NCBI GenBank assembly: GCA_003956705.1
Contig: QZCP01000191.1
Location: 18,698-82,697, forward strand
Direction of reading: 5' to 3'
Length of the DNA: 64,000 bases
Origin: Brevipalpus yothersi
Lineage: Eukaryota > Arthropoda > Arachnida > Trombidiformes > Tenuipalpidae
Shown piece after piece: positions 49,025 to 57,961 of this stretch. Position 1 is the first letter of the stretch, and each line of letters opens with the position of its first letter. Under the pieces are notes generated by a model, which did no database searches, was not told the origin of the DNA, and worked only from the letters and a program-made list of their open reading frames with translations. The translations under genes and the position numbers were made by a program.

Positions 49025-49472
49025 CGGGCAAATTATCGGCGAATTTACAAATGAGAGCAGATGAAGGATTAATAAGTTCTATTGATGTTTGAGAATTGTC
49101 GTATATGCTGATGATGAAACACTCTGCTTGATCAATATGCGTACGGAAAAGACTGTCTTTGTGAAACTTTGCACTGCATATGATGCACTTAGAATGTAAC
49201 GATAAAGTATGTAATGAGGACACTTTTTCAATTAATGAATAGTTCGGTAGTAACCAACATTTATGATCAAAACACAAAACCAACCATTTATTTCCTGAGA
49301 GAATAGAGCGGTGTTTGTTTAGGAAGTAGGTTATCTCTTGATTGTTTAAAGGGCAATGATCAAAGCTTTTGGCGGTCAGGAAATTCGAAATTTTCTTGAC
49401 TATACTATTACCACAATCAGCGAGAACTTTGTCACAATACGATGATAGTTGAATACTACTGTAGATAGACAT
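49008..49472 (-). CDS. Finger ORF 5 of the retroelement array (154 aa)
   Basis: Starts MSIYSSIQLSSYC and ends at TGA 49010-49008, 17 nt inside the RT ORF. The finger is C-x2-C-x12-H-x5-C (CIICSAKF...H IDQAEC), followed by about 40 residues, the longest tail in the family. Unlike the other members it is separated from its upstream neighbour by 162 nt. Probable nucleic-acid-binding partner of the RT by position; not shown by the sequence. Confidence 0.7.
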   Translation of the reverse strand: MSIYSSIQLSSYCDKVLADCGNSIVKKISNFLTAKSFDHCPLNNQEITYFLNKHRSILSGNKWLVLCFDHKCWLLPNYSLIEKVSSLHTLSLHSKCIICSAKFHKDSLFRTHIDQAECFIISIYDNSQTSIELINPSSALICKFADNLPDDVNI

Positions 49473-49634
49473 GATGATGAATTGTTAACATGAGAGATGA
49501 AAATGCACCGGATGTGATCAGGCCACAACATAGTACAGCGGATGATTCTGAGCAAAGTTGTAGGAAGGAAAAACTTGATTTTCTGTGACACAAACATTTT
49601 TGCCAGCGGCAGTCGCCAATTTATCAGCATTTAG
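49473..49634 (-). other. 162-nt spacer between finger ORFs 4 and 5
   Basis: Directly after the ORF4 stop the same frame stays open for 38 more codons (to TGA) with protein-like composition, and a second ATG frame begins 4 nt after the stop. It may be eroded coding sequence or a spacer. Confidence 0.4.
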
Positions 49635-50072
49635 TTAGCCGGTTTGATGTTTAAAAGTGGTGAGGATATTCGAAATATTAGAATTTAGCTCTTCATTAAT
49701 GAACACTGACATGAGAGTACAGTTATTGAAGAGAAAATGATTTTTAGCATCATATAGATCAGAAAAGCAGCCACTGCAAAATTTACATTGAAAATAATAA
49801 TTATTTTCATCAACCCTCCTCGAGAGAACAGTGTCCGAAGTGCAAAACCAAATCCTTCGTGAGAAGAACAACGGGATACAATTATGATCAATTTTATACC
49901 ATAGATTAATGATAGAATAAAGATCAGTAAAATATGGCTCAATCCTCGAACAACTTAATGAACTATCCTCCAATAATGTTATATACTTCTTTCGATCGCT
50001 CTTTTTAAGAAAATTATTCGTATTTTCCGTGTGGATTAGAAAGTATGGAGAAAATAATATGTTTTTTGTCAT
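49635..50072 (-). CDS. Finger ORF 4 of the retroelement array (145 aa)
   Basis: Starts MTKNILFSPYF, 6 nt after the ORF3 stop. Has an aromatic-rich core (LFFSRRIWFC) and the finger CKFCSGCF...H FLFNNC with exact C-x2-C-x12-H-x5-C spacing, then an Asn-rich tail ending KHQTG. Same family as ORFs 1-3 and 5. Confidence 0.7.
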   Translation of the reverse strand: MTKNILFSPYFLIHTENTNNFLKKSDRKKYITLLEDSSLSCSRIEPYFTDLYSIINLWYKIDHNCIPLFFSRRIWFCTSDTVLSRRVDENNYYFQCKFCSGCFSDLYDAKNHFLFNNCTLMSVFINEELNSNISNILTTFKHQTG

Positions 50073-50078
50073 TTTCGA

Positions 50079-50483
50079 TCAATTTCCTAGCGCTGGGAAA
50101 AATGAAGAGTCAATGAATGGAGTGATAACACGGCAATCAAACATATAAAAGTGATCCCTCAATGAGATCTCATTATCAAATGAAAGTGAGCATATTTTGC
50201 ATATTAGAGCATTAGAGGAATTAGAGGTATACAGACTCTCTATTTTGCAAACAAAGATTCTCTCAGAGAAATATATAATAATATTCGAATCAGTATACGG
50301 AGTGAAAATAAATCCTAGAACGTAATAAGAGTTTTCAATTGCCGAAAGTGGAACAGAACAGTCACATGAATGAGATAACGTATTAAATATTTCAGTACGA
50401 GAAGAGACTGATAGTAAATACCATGTGTTTGAATCAAATTGTCTTAGTGTACTCGTGGGTAGTAGCATATTCGAGTCAGGCAT
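50079..50483 (-). CDS. Finger ORF 3 of the retroelement array (134 aa)
   Basis: Starts MPDSNMLLPTST inside the last eight bases of ORF2 (ATGCCTGA). Finger CKICSLSF...H FYMFDC, C-x2-C-x12-H-x5-C. The N-terminal half is the most divergent of the five. Ends at TGA 50081-50079. Confidence 0.7.
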   Translation of the reverse strand: MPDSNMLLPTSTLRQFDSNTWYLLSVSSRTEIFNTLSHSCDCSVPLSAIENSYYVLGFIFTPYTDSNIIIYFSERIFVCKIESLYTSNSSNALICKICSLSFDNEISLRDHFYMFDCRVITPFIDSSFFPALGN

Positions 50484-50901
50484 TATACGGTCTTCTATTT
50501 AGCGGGCCTGACAGTTCCTGGATTGTCGATGTTCGGTTGTTGATCACGATTGTATCGCACTCACTATTCAAAAAGTGTTCACGAACTTGATTGATGTTGG
50601 AGAACTTTGATGCACATATAACACACTCCAAGAAAAACTTTGACTTGTTTGTGAAGATGTATCTACGAATGAGTTTTTTAGGATCACAGAAATAAACGTC
50701 GAAATGCCAGATGAGTGCAATAAGAGGCTCAGATTTAAGATGAGAAATAATATTTCTGAGAGAAATATCACGATTGGCAATTTGTAAATGATGCTTGGAA
50801 TGAATTTTTAGATGTTCATCGATCAAACGAAGTTTTAGTACCGGAATATGTCCGATTTGTTTAACACAGTAATCATATAATTTACTCGAGTTGTACTCCA
50901 T
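50476..50901 (-). CDS. Finger ORF 2 of the retroelement array (141 aa)
   Basis: Starts MEYNSSKLYDYC at the TAATG that also ends ORF1. Its N-terminus is visibly paralogous to ORF1 (MEYSVENLIDYS). The core NRDISLRNIISHLK matches NREVTIRSIIEHSR of ORF1. Finger CVICASKF...H FLNSEC, C-x2-C-x12-H-x5-C, followed by a VINNR segment. Confidence 0.75.
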   Translation of the reverse strand: MEYNSSKLYDYCVKQIGHIPVLKLRLIDEHLKIHSKHHLQIANRDISLRNIISHLKSEPLIALIWHFDVYFCDPKKLIRRYIFTNKSKFFLECVICASKFSNINQVREHFLNSECDTIVINNRTSTIQELSGPLNRRPYNA

Positions 50902-50903
50902 TA
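50899..50903 (-). promoter_or_regulatory. TAATG stop-start overlap (candidate termination-reinitiation site)
   Basis: On the minus strand the ORF1 stop TAA and the ORF2 ATG share one A. The same UAAUG arrangement is known to couple ORF1 and ORF2 translation in the SART1 non-LTR retrotransposon of the R1 clade. Confidence 0.6.
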
Positions 50904-51332
50904 ACCAAAATTATATCGAAGATTTTCCGGATCACTAATTTCACGATGACAATCTATTTTATCATTTATAATTGGCACGAAGCACTCTTGGTTTTCAAAA
51001 TGGTCGTAGTAGTATTTGCGATCACTAAAAATAGACGAACAAAAAGAACAGGTGAACGGTCTAATAATATTGTGACGATCGTCACAAGCTAAAAAATTAG
51101 AGCAGAAGCACCACCAAAGTGTAAATTCAAATAAGAACGGAGTGCAGTATCTAACTCTTGAATGTTCAATAATAGACCTGATTGTCACTTCACGATTAAC
51201 AATGTTGGTAAGAGTTATTTTCGACACACTATGTTCTTCTAGGAGCTCGACGATTTTGCTGTATAAGTCTAGATCACATCGAGAAAACTTCGTGTGTGAA
51301 TAATCAATAAGATTTTCTACTGAGTATTCCAT
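50901..51332 (-). CDS. Finger ORF 1 of the retroelement array (143 aa)
   Basis: First frame of the array. I start it at the ATG at 51332 (MEYSVENLIDY) because this aligns with the ORF2 start; two upstream codons would need a TTG start. It has the core NREVTIRSIIEHSR, an aromatic LWWCFC stretch, and the finger CSFCSSIF...H FENQEC with C-x2-C-x12-H-x5-C spacing, then PIINDK. Its TAA shares the A with the ATG of ORF2. Confidence 0.75.
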   Translation of the reverse strand: MEYSVENLIDYSHTKFSRCDLDLYSKIVELLEEHSVSKITLTNIVNREVTIRSIIEHSRVRYCTPFLFEFTLWWCFCSNFLACDDRHNIIRPFTCSFCSSIFSDRKYYYDHFENQECFVPIINDKIDCHREISDPENLRYNFG

Positions 51333-52722
51333 GCACAACGTTACTTAGAACTTTAGAAGATTTTCCCGCTGTACTGTACTGTTCACAAGAGACACATCTT
51401 CATACACTTCTTACACTTCACGCTTCCAGAGCTTGTGTGTATGTTAAGTGTGTATAGCCAGCAAGGAGATTCACTTGCATAAGAGTGAAAGAGAGAGAGA
51501 GAGAGAGAGATGATAATATTCACGTGAAAACAGCCTGCTAATTCAGTTACCACACTTGCTCACCCTGTGTTAAAATCTTAATGAGAGAGAGAAAAAGAAG
51601 ATATGTTCATTAAAACTCATGGCATGGTGGATACTTTTTTTCCATGTCGCAGACAGAGAGAGATGTACTGTCATGGATACATGATCTTGGGATAGAAAAT
51701 TTTCTATCATAAAAATTGATTGGAAAAATTTTTCGCACTTTCTCTCTCTTTCTGTGGATCCTTTTTTCCCTAATTGCTGACTCATGATAAGAGAAAGATG
51801 AATTATGATGCTGATTGATTGTCAAAGTTCATGGAAAGATGTAGTGTGCCGACCTTGTGAAGGCTGTGTGAGTGTATGATGGAAAAAGATGATCTTTGTC
51901 ATGATAGAGAGAGAGAGGAAGATTGTTCTCGGGAATTTCCCAAAGAGATAGAATTGTGTCCTATCATCATCTTATTGAATCGAATGATGATGATTGGAAA
52001 CAATTTTCTTACTCTTTTTGGCAAACTTCTTCTTTCCAAGACGTACAGATTTAAGTTTTCCTCTCATTTTACATTTTGTATTACCAAACGTGTTGAACTT
52101 TCATAAGCTGATTCATAAAGTGATTCAAAATTTCCCGCCCACTTTTGGCGCCAAATTTGAGTCACTAATTAATTGTGTGAACGAAAATTCAAGTCGATTT
52201 AATCAATATTAATCATTTTTAGAAATGGATTGAATAAAAATTCATGATCGGTTTAGAGGTTTTTAGAGTTTAACTAACTATGGATTGGGAATTTTTCATT
52301 ATTTGTTGAGCCTCAACTATCGATGGGAGCTTCAGCATTACACAATTGATAGTCCTTGTTGAACTTATCGAATAATCTGATTATCTTGGTCATCAGGACA
52401 TCATGCTCATAGATCATGGAGCTGGTGTCTCAATTGCATTGACATTATGAAATGAAAGGAATGTTTACATCAGTTTTATCTTGGATTTATTCCATGTTGA
52501 TAATAATTGTCATGATGCATATAACAATAGTTTCAAAATGGCTCGAGATTAACTTCTCCCTTTAAATATAACTTAACTATATAAATTATGATGTATTGAA
52601 TGGGTGGTTGAAATACGCCATTTTCCATCGCAGTTGTTAAGCAGTTCAGACTCATAGAGTTTGGAAATTTTTTAATACTCAATAATTAATTTTACTCAAG
52701 TTGTATATAGAAAAGCGACAAA
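51333..52722. other. Intergenic: 5' side of the retroelement array and ML gene promoter
   Basis: Contains a (GA)n run at 51490-51510, GA-rich stretches to 51950, and plain AT-rich sequence to the ML gene. No coding frame with support. The 5' end of the element must be somewhere in the first few hundred bases. Confidence 0.45.
51490..51510. repeat. (GA)n microsatellite
   Basis: Short pure GA run 158 bp upstream of the first finger ORF. Confidence 0.85.
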
Positions 52723-53200
52723 ATGGTTCGCCAATTTTTGCTGGTTTTGGCAATGGCCTATGTTTGCTCGTCAAGCCAAGTTCGATTCCAAGCGTGCGGT
52801 AGGTATTTAATGTACCAAACTGAACCTTAATTAAATCTACAATCAACTTTCTCTTTATGGCTCCTCAGACGGTGCACCAAAGCCTTTATCGGTCGAAATT
52901 GCTGAATGTCCAACCACAGATTGTACTCTCGATTCCAGGAAAAACTATACACTTTCTTTCAAATTCGTTACTGCTTAAAACCTGAAAAGAGCCTACATTC
53001 CAGTGGTACCAAGTCCATACATTATCGATCTATTTGAAAAGCATATATCATGTCCTCTGGAAAAAGGCCAAGTTGTCCAAGTATCGAAAGTCAATTTTCA
53101 TGCTGGTCGATTACCAGGCAGTATAACACAAGATTATTTTTTAGTCTACAATCAAGACAATGAGAAAGTTTTGTGTTTCCAAATTCCAGTGACACATTAA
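52723..53200 (+). pseudogene. ML-domain (NPC2 / mite group-2 allergen-like) gene with an in-frame stop
   Basis: Exon 52723-52798 encodes a signal peptide (MVRQFLLVLAMAYVCSSS) and the first Cys; a 70-bp intron leads to exon 52869-53200. The mature part has the ML pattern: C near the start, ECPTTDC after about 12 residues, KNYTLSFKFV, then HISCPLEKGQ (family: MKCPLVKGQ), a YFLVYNQDNEKVLCFQIPVTH last strand, with six cysteines at ML positions. The frame is interrupted by TAA at 52976-52978, right after FKFVTA, and then continues in the same frame for 74 codons to a normal stop. The position is a variable loop of the family. ML proteins bind lipids extracellularly. This is either a young pseudogene with a single nonsense change, an allele, or a sequencing error; nothing else is broken. 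Confidence 0.75.
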
Positions 53201-54018
53201 TTAAATTTGATTCTCAAATTTTTGGACGAAAAACTATAATTAAATCCATCAGAAATAAAAAGCCTTGAATCGATTCCTGTCAAGTATGATCGTTAATTGA
53301 TTTTAGACTCTAATTAAATAAACAGTCCATGGTGTTTATTAGAAAAAGGACTGAGGTGAAGAAACTCAGATGGAGATATGAATTGGTTTCGATGTAGTTT
53401 GAATAGAAGACAATGTCTTTTCGATGGTTTAATTGAGACAAATTGACAATAAAATTGGTATGATATCTTAAATAATTTGAAGCAATAAATAGTAACATTA
53501 AAAACGATAAATTTGACCAAACACGATGTACATGTAGTGAGGGCTGAAAAAAGGAAAAACTATATTTTTTCTAAAAACCCATAAGTTCAATAATTCGCAT
53601 AATTTGAAACAGTGCATAGGTAATAATTAAGTGGCACATTAATAAGCATCAGCCTCTACGATAATGTTGTGATGGAAAACATCCTAATTATCGAAACGGA
53701 TATCTTATTTCTCTCATTAAATGAATCAATTATGATGAACAAGATATAATGCTGAAGAGTGGAAGTGATTAAAAGTCATTAGACCCATCGGGGACATGAG
53801 GGACTGAAATCGATGACATTGGTTAATTAGAAATAGATCAAGATGAAACTTGAGGAGAGTTCATGAAGACGAAAAGAATTCCATAATAAATAAATAAACA
53901 AGGAGGGGGAAACAGGAGACCAAAGAACAAAGTATGGTGGATATGTGCGTAAAAAAATATTCCATCTCATACTGCCTACATCTTTCCTAAAATACTTTCA
54001 TCTAATCTATACTTTTTC
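53201..54018. other. Convergent intergenic region
   Basis: AT-rich 0.8 kb between the ML gene and the Grb-type gene, with AATAAA-like signals on both strands (for example near 53256 on plus). No further gene seen. Confidence 0.45.
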
Positions 54019-56368
54019 TCAATCTATATTTGCTGTGTTATTAGATGAGTTGTGCTTGTGTACTAGGAAATGGGTAAGTTTCGTTGGTAAACATGTTTCG
54101 TTGAGCTGATAAAACTCTATCAGTTGTTTGAGCCCATAAAATCTTGTGTTACCATAGTCCAAACTGAGAAAAACTGTGTCACCTCGATCCATTTGTTTTA
54201 TTTGACAGTGGACCACTTTCTTCTTACATACAAACGATAACACATAGGCAGCTGTATCGCGTGATGATGAACGGACCAGAAAAACACCATCAACATTCTG
54301 ATATTTACTTAGTAATCTATCAGCATCGTCATGAGAAATGTGGGGATAGTACCAAGGTAGATTGATTTCATCATCTCTCTCGTTTTTTTCATTTTCATGA
54401 TCTCGATGTGAGTTCAAACTGTATTTGGATGGAGAACAATTCGAGGCAAGTTTTGGAGTAACATTTCCCGGTGATGATGACGTTGATGATGATGTTGACT
54501 TGTTTGTTATTGTTTTTCCATTCAAGTCACTCATACTACTATTGATGGTATAGCTTGAGCCATCGGTAGAGTTCATACTTGACGTACGATCATGGAGAAT
54601 TTTTCGACTAGGAGCATCATCAATGATTAGGGGTCCATTCTCGTGACTATAGTTGAGTAGAACCTTTTCTTTCGATGATTCACACGGTGTTGGGGTTATC
54701 GAATGTTTGAGTGTCTCTTCTCTTCTCTTGAGTTCATGATAACCAACACGATATTCATGGAGGCCATACTTTGTCAAGTTGTAACAAGTGGTCCAGCAGT
54801 TACGCTTGTCAAGAGAATCGATCGAGAAGAATATCAAATCATTGCTGTCGATGTTACTAGAAATTCTGTTATTGCTATCATTTGAGTCTGGCATCTCGTA
54901 GTTCTTTGAACTAATTGGCTCAATGGTAGTTAGCTCTTCAATAGGATTGAGATGCTCAGATATCAAACAAAACCCGTATTTTGTTGCATTAGTAGAGTTT
55001 TCGGCGTTGTTACATGCAAAAGATGTGAACAAATAGTAGTCCTTTACGTTGAACATTGTCTTCAAGTTTGATTCTTTGCCAGAGCAGGTAATCACTCCTC
55101 TGTCAGTGTCAAAAGTAGAGTCAACCTCAACGTATTGTCCTTTCGTGGTGCCAGTACACATTGAAAGACGACACTTCACTTGGACTCTCAGTTTGTCAAA
55201 ACAGCTCAGCTGGGTCTGAATATCGTTCAGTTTGTTTGAAGCGTTGGTACTTTTGCCTCCAAATGAGATGGACAAGGCTCCTGATCGTTTCTTGTCTTTG
55301 CTGCTATTGCATGTGTAGATCATCTCAGAAGGAAAATAAGAGGACCAATCTTCGAAGAATCTGAACTTATTGATGTTCACATTCTGTTGCATGAAAAACA
55401 CGCCACGAAACACCAAGAAGCGCCGATATATGATCAGTACTTCTTCCCAGTCTTCCAGTATTCTTTCCATCTTTTCATCTGGTAGCCGTATGATCAGATT
55501 CCAGGAAGAATTACTTTTGATACCCAATTTGAGCATCATAAGATGGACAAAATCGGCGACAGTGAGATTTTCATCAACCAGCACCTCATGTTTACCAAAG
55601 CCTGGTGGGAAATAGTATACAGAGATATTAATCAATCCACTGTAACAGACATTATTGCGAAATCACTTACCATTAACATCAACAACAACAGTGTACACTG
55701 TATAGTAAGAGGAAATAAATGAGAAAGGAAATCATTAAACTGTGATAAACAAACTATTCCATCATTTATGATAGAATCCGTACACACACACATTACTGAC
55801 TATGATTTTAACCGCTACTTGTTTCCATCATGTTATTCATGAGGAAATTTTTGTGGAAATATGAGAAAAAAAATAATCTAATGGAAATAGAGCACTTCAG
55901 GAAAATCATCTGATTTAGATGATTAGCTTCCGCTGATGATCTTGATCTAAATTTTAATTGCAAAGACCATTGCTGCCGGATCCGATTTGTATCCATCCTC
56001 ATAATTTTCCAAAAGACAATATTTCTCATAAGTTATCCTCAAAAATTATCAATCGATCAACTTGGCATTTTTGATAATCTATTTTCAAGAACTTGCACTC
56101 TCGATGCACTCAATCTACCGCTTACGTACTACTCCAAAAAAACATTATGTTTTCAGACATAATAATAATAACTACCTTGTGAGAAGCCTTGATGATCATC
56201 ATCATTTTCATGGTGTTGTTCTTGTAGGCTCTCCGGAAACGTTGATTTGGTTGTATATGAATCACTATCAGATTGATGAGAGGGTGATGAAGAATCAATG
56301 ACATTATCAGATGTCCAGTTCGAAGGTGGCCCAGTATTCGGAATCACTTCGGACTGATTCATCATCAT
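54019..56368 (-). CDS. Grb7/Grb10/Grb14-family adaptor (RA-PH-SH2), three exons
   Basis: Cytosolic adaptor that binds phosphotyrosine on activated receptor tyrosine kinases. Exons 56368-56176, 55697-55671 (27 nt) and 55601-54019 join in phase (1803 nt, 600 residues). The N-terminus is acidic/Ser-rich. The RA domain spans the micro-exon (YTVVVDVNG then FGKHEVLVDENLTVADFVH). The RA-PH linker KFRFFEDWSSYFPSEMI matches KYEFFKNPMNFFPEQMV of Grb10/14. The PH end has YGFCLI and CWTTCYNLTKYG (family CWMTAFRLLKYG). After about 150 Ser-rich residues comes an SH2 (about 490-590) with WYYPHIS and GVFLVRSS, the phosphotyrosine-binding Arg being present. Ends ANNTANID-type tail, TGA/TAG region at 54019. 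The member within the family cannot be fixed. The BPS region is not clearly recognisable. Confidence 0.83.
55671..55697 (-). CDS. 27-nt micro-exon of the Grb-type gene
   Basis: Flanked by TATACAG and GTAAGT. It supplies the first strand of the RA domain (YTVVVDVN). Phases 1 and 1 match both neighbours, and without it the RA domain lacks its start. Confidence 0.7.
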
Positions 56369-56673
56369 TATATACAATCACTCAACAGCACCAATCAGCC
56401 ACAAAATAAATTCACCAAACAAAATCTTAAACACTATCCAACAATTGAATCGGATCGAGTACACAGTACACAGTAAAAGTTCAGCTCAACAAACAATCAA
56501 AAGTGAAATGATTATTGCAAAACAAGAGGTAAAAATATTTCACTCATCAAGCTTCAATTCAGCAAGCCAAGTTATTTGAAAAACAAAAACAACTTCTCTC
56601 TCTTTTTGCTCTCTCTTCTCTCTCTTTTCTCTCTCTTCTCTCTCTCTCTCTTCTCTCTTTTCTCTCTCTTTTT

Positions 56674-56707
<34 letters not shown>

Positions 56708-57961
56708 CTCTTATCAAATCGTTGCCATGGATTGCAACTACATGTATTACGACAATGACGTTGATTTTTATCCATTTCATTAACTCGACACATACACATT
56801 TGATTAATCGGAGGAAGTATGTGTCGATATTGGAATGAAAAATTTTGTAGGAAAAAAATCAAGATTTTCTTATGATATTTTGTATTCACTCTTGGTGAAT
56901 ACTTTGAGAATGAATCAATTCGAGGAATGTTCATTTTGTTTTTGAATCTAGTTCAAATCTAGAAATGAACAACATCCGAGGTTCCCTGGGGTTGTTTGCG
57001 TCTAGACGCGATAAAAAAGATTCAGTCAACCTTGAATATCGATAACATGATTCGTTCTCATCAGTAATTCTTCTTCTTCTTCTTCTGTGTAAATATATAT
57101 CATCATGGGAATGATGATGATGAAATGCCAACTCGAATATGATGCAATTTTCGATGTGTCTTCACTTCACAATTTGTTGGTAGCTGGAAAAAGAGATGCC
57201 GCCAATGTAGTTTAGACTTGAAGCATACTCTGGACGTTTAAATACTGCCGAATGTGTAAAGTTCTAAGGTTAGAACTTTCAATAGGGAACACTATATATA
57301 CGTGTCCTCTAGAGAATCTTGAATGGCCACAGATCAATTGGTCATAACTGGAATACAATCGATTCTTACCAAGTCATTGAGAATTTTTTCTACTCCATTC
57401 TTTCATCATCATGAATACGATCTATTTTTTTTCGGCACGAAAGCTGTAACAAGTCTATCTAGCAAGATGAGTGACGATAAAAGTATAATTCAAATGAATG
57501 ATAAAACCAGTTAATTAGATTGATGATCATTTTTTTATGATCTTAAATATTTTAATTTTTCTATATTCTCTGTTTGGGTGGAAGGGGATCTTCCCCTTCA
57601 GTATATTACAATAATATTTTACAAATAATAGTAATAGTGCATAAGACACTTGTAGGTGTAGGTGTGTTATGTGTGCATATGAACAACAATGGGTAAGGCA
57701 TTGTGAATGAATGAATGAATGAATGAAAAAAAAGATCTAGTCAAAGACATCTCCTTAATCAATGAAGAGATGCAAAACAGCGAAAAGGCACTGACGGTAA
57801 CCATTACTTCAATGAACAAAATATGAAGTAGTTTTCGCAGTGAGAGAGTGAAAGAGAGAAAGAAGAAGAAGAAAAAATTGTGTTTATCCCATTCAAATTA
57901 ATTAATGAAAAAAATACTAATATTAATATTTTGACCAATATATTGAAGGAGATTATTGTCT
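56369..57961. other. Intergenic between Grb-type and HES genes
   Basis: Holds a CT-rich block at 56590-56704 (mixed TCTCTTT and pure CT units), a (GAAT)n run near 57708-57727 and AT-rich sequence. Translated frames in the CT block are low complexity. No gene seen; the HES 3' untranslated region lies in its right part. Confidence 0.5.
56590..56704. repeat. CT-rich simple repeat block
   Basis: Imperfect TCTCTCTTT/TTTGCTC units ending in a pure (CT) run, 220 bp upstream of the Grb-type start codon. Confidence 0.8.

Larger units (their letters stand above)
45698..51332 (-). mobile_element. Polycistronic non-LTR retroelement (R1/I type) with five finger ORFs before the RT ORF
   Basis: Six reading frames on one strand, 51332-50901, 50901-50476, 50483-50079, 50072-49635, 49472-49008 and 49024-45698, are spaced so tightly that a single transcript is the simplest reading. 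The last encodes endonuclease and reverse transcriptase. None of the first five carries the CX2CX4HX4C knuckles or coiled coil usual in ORF1 of such elements. I see no poly(A) tail, target-site duplication or 5' promoter that would define the ends, so the limits given are those of the coding frames. It could also be an immobile, host-retained locus. Confidence 0.7.

Noticed and set aside
49400..49630. 76-codon frame starting 4 nt after the stop of finger ORF 4
   Set aside because: No finger and no similarity to the family; it overlaps the true start of ORF5 in another frame.
43048..51332. Interpretation as an LTR retrotransposon or an integrated virus
   Set aside because: No long terminal repeats, protease, integrase or capsid-like frame; the endonuclease is of the EEP type with GD-N-H and SDH motifs, which points to a non-LTR element.
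52799..52978. A second intron that would remove the in-frame stop of the ML gene
   Set aside because: The nearest GT...AG span around the TAA would be about 23 nt, too short to be spliced.
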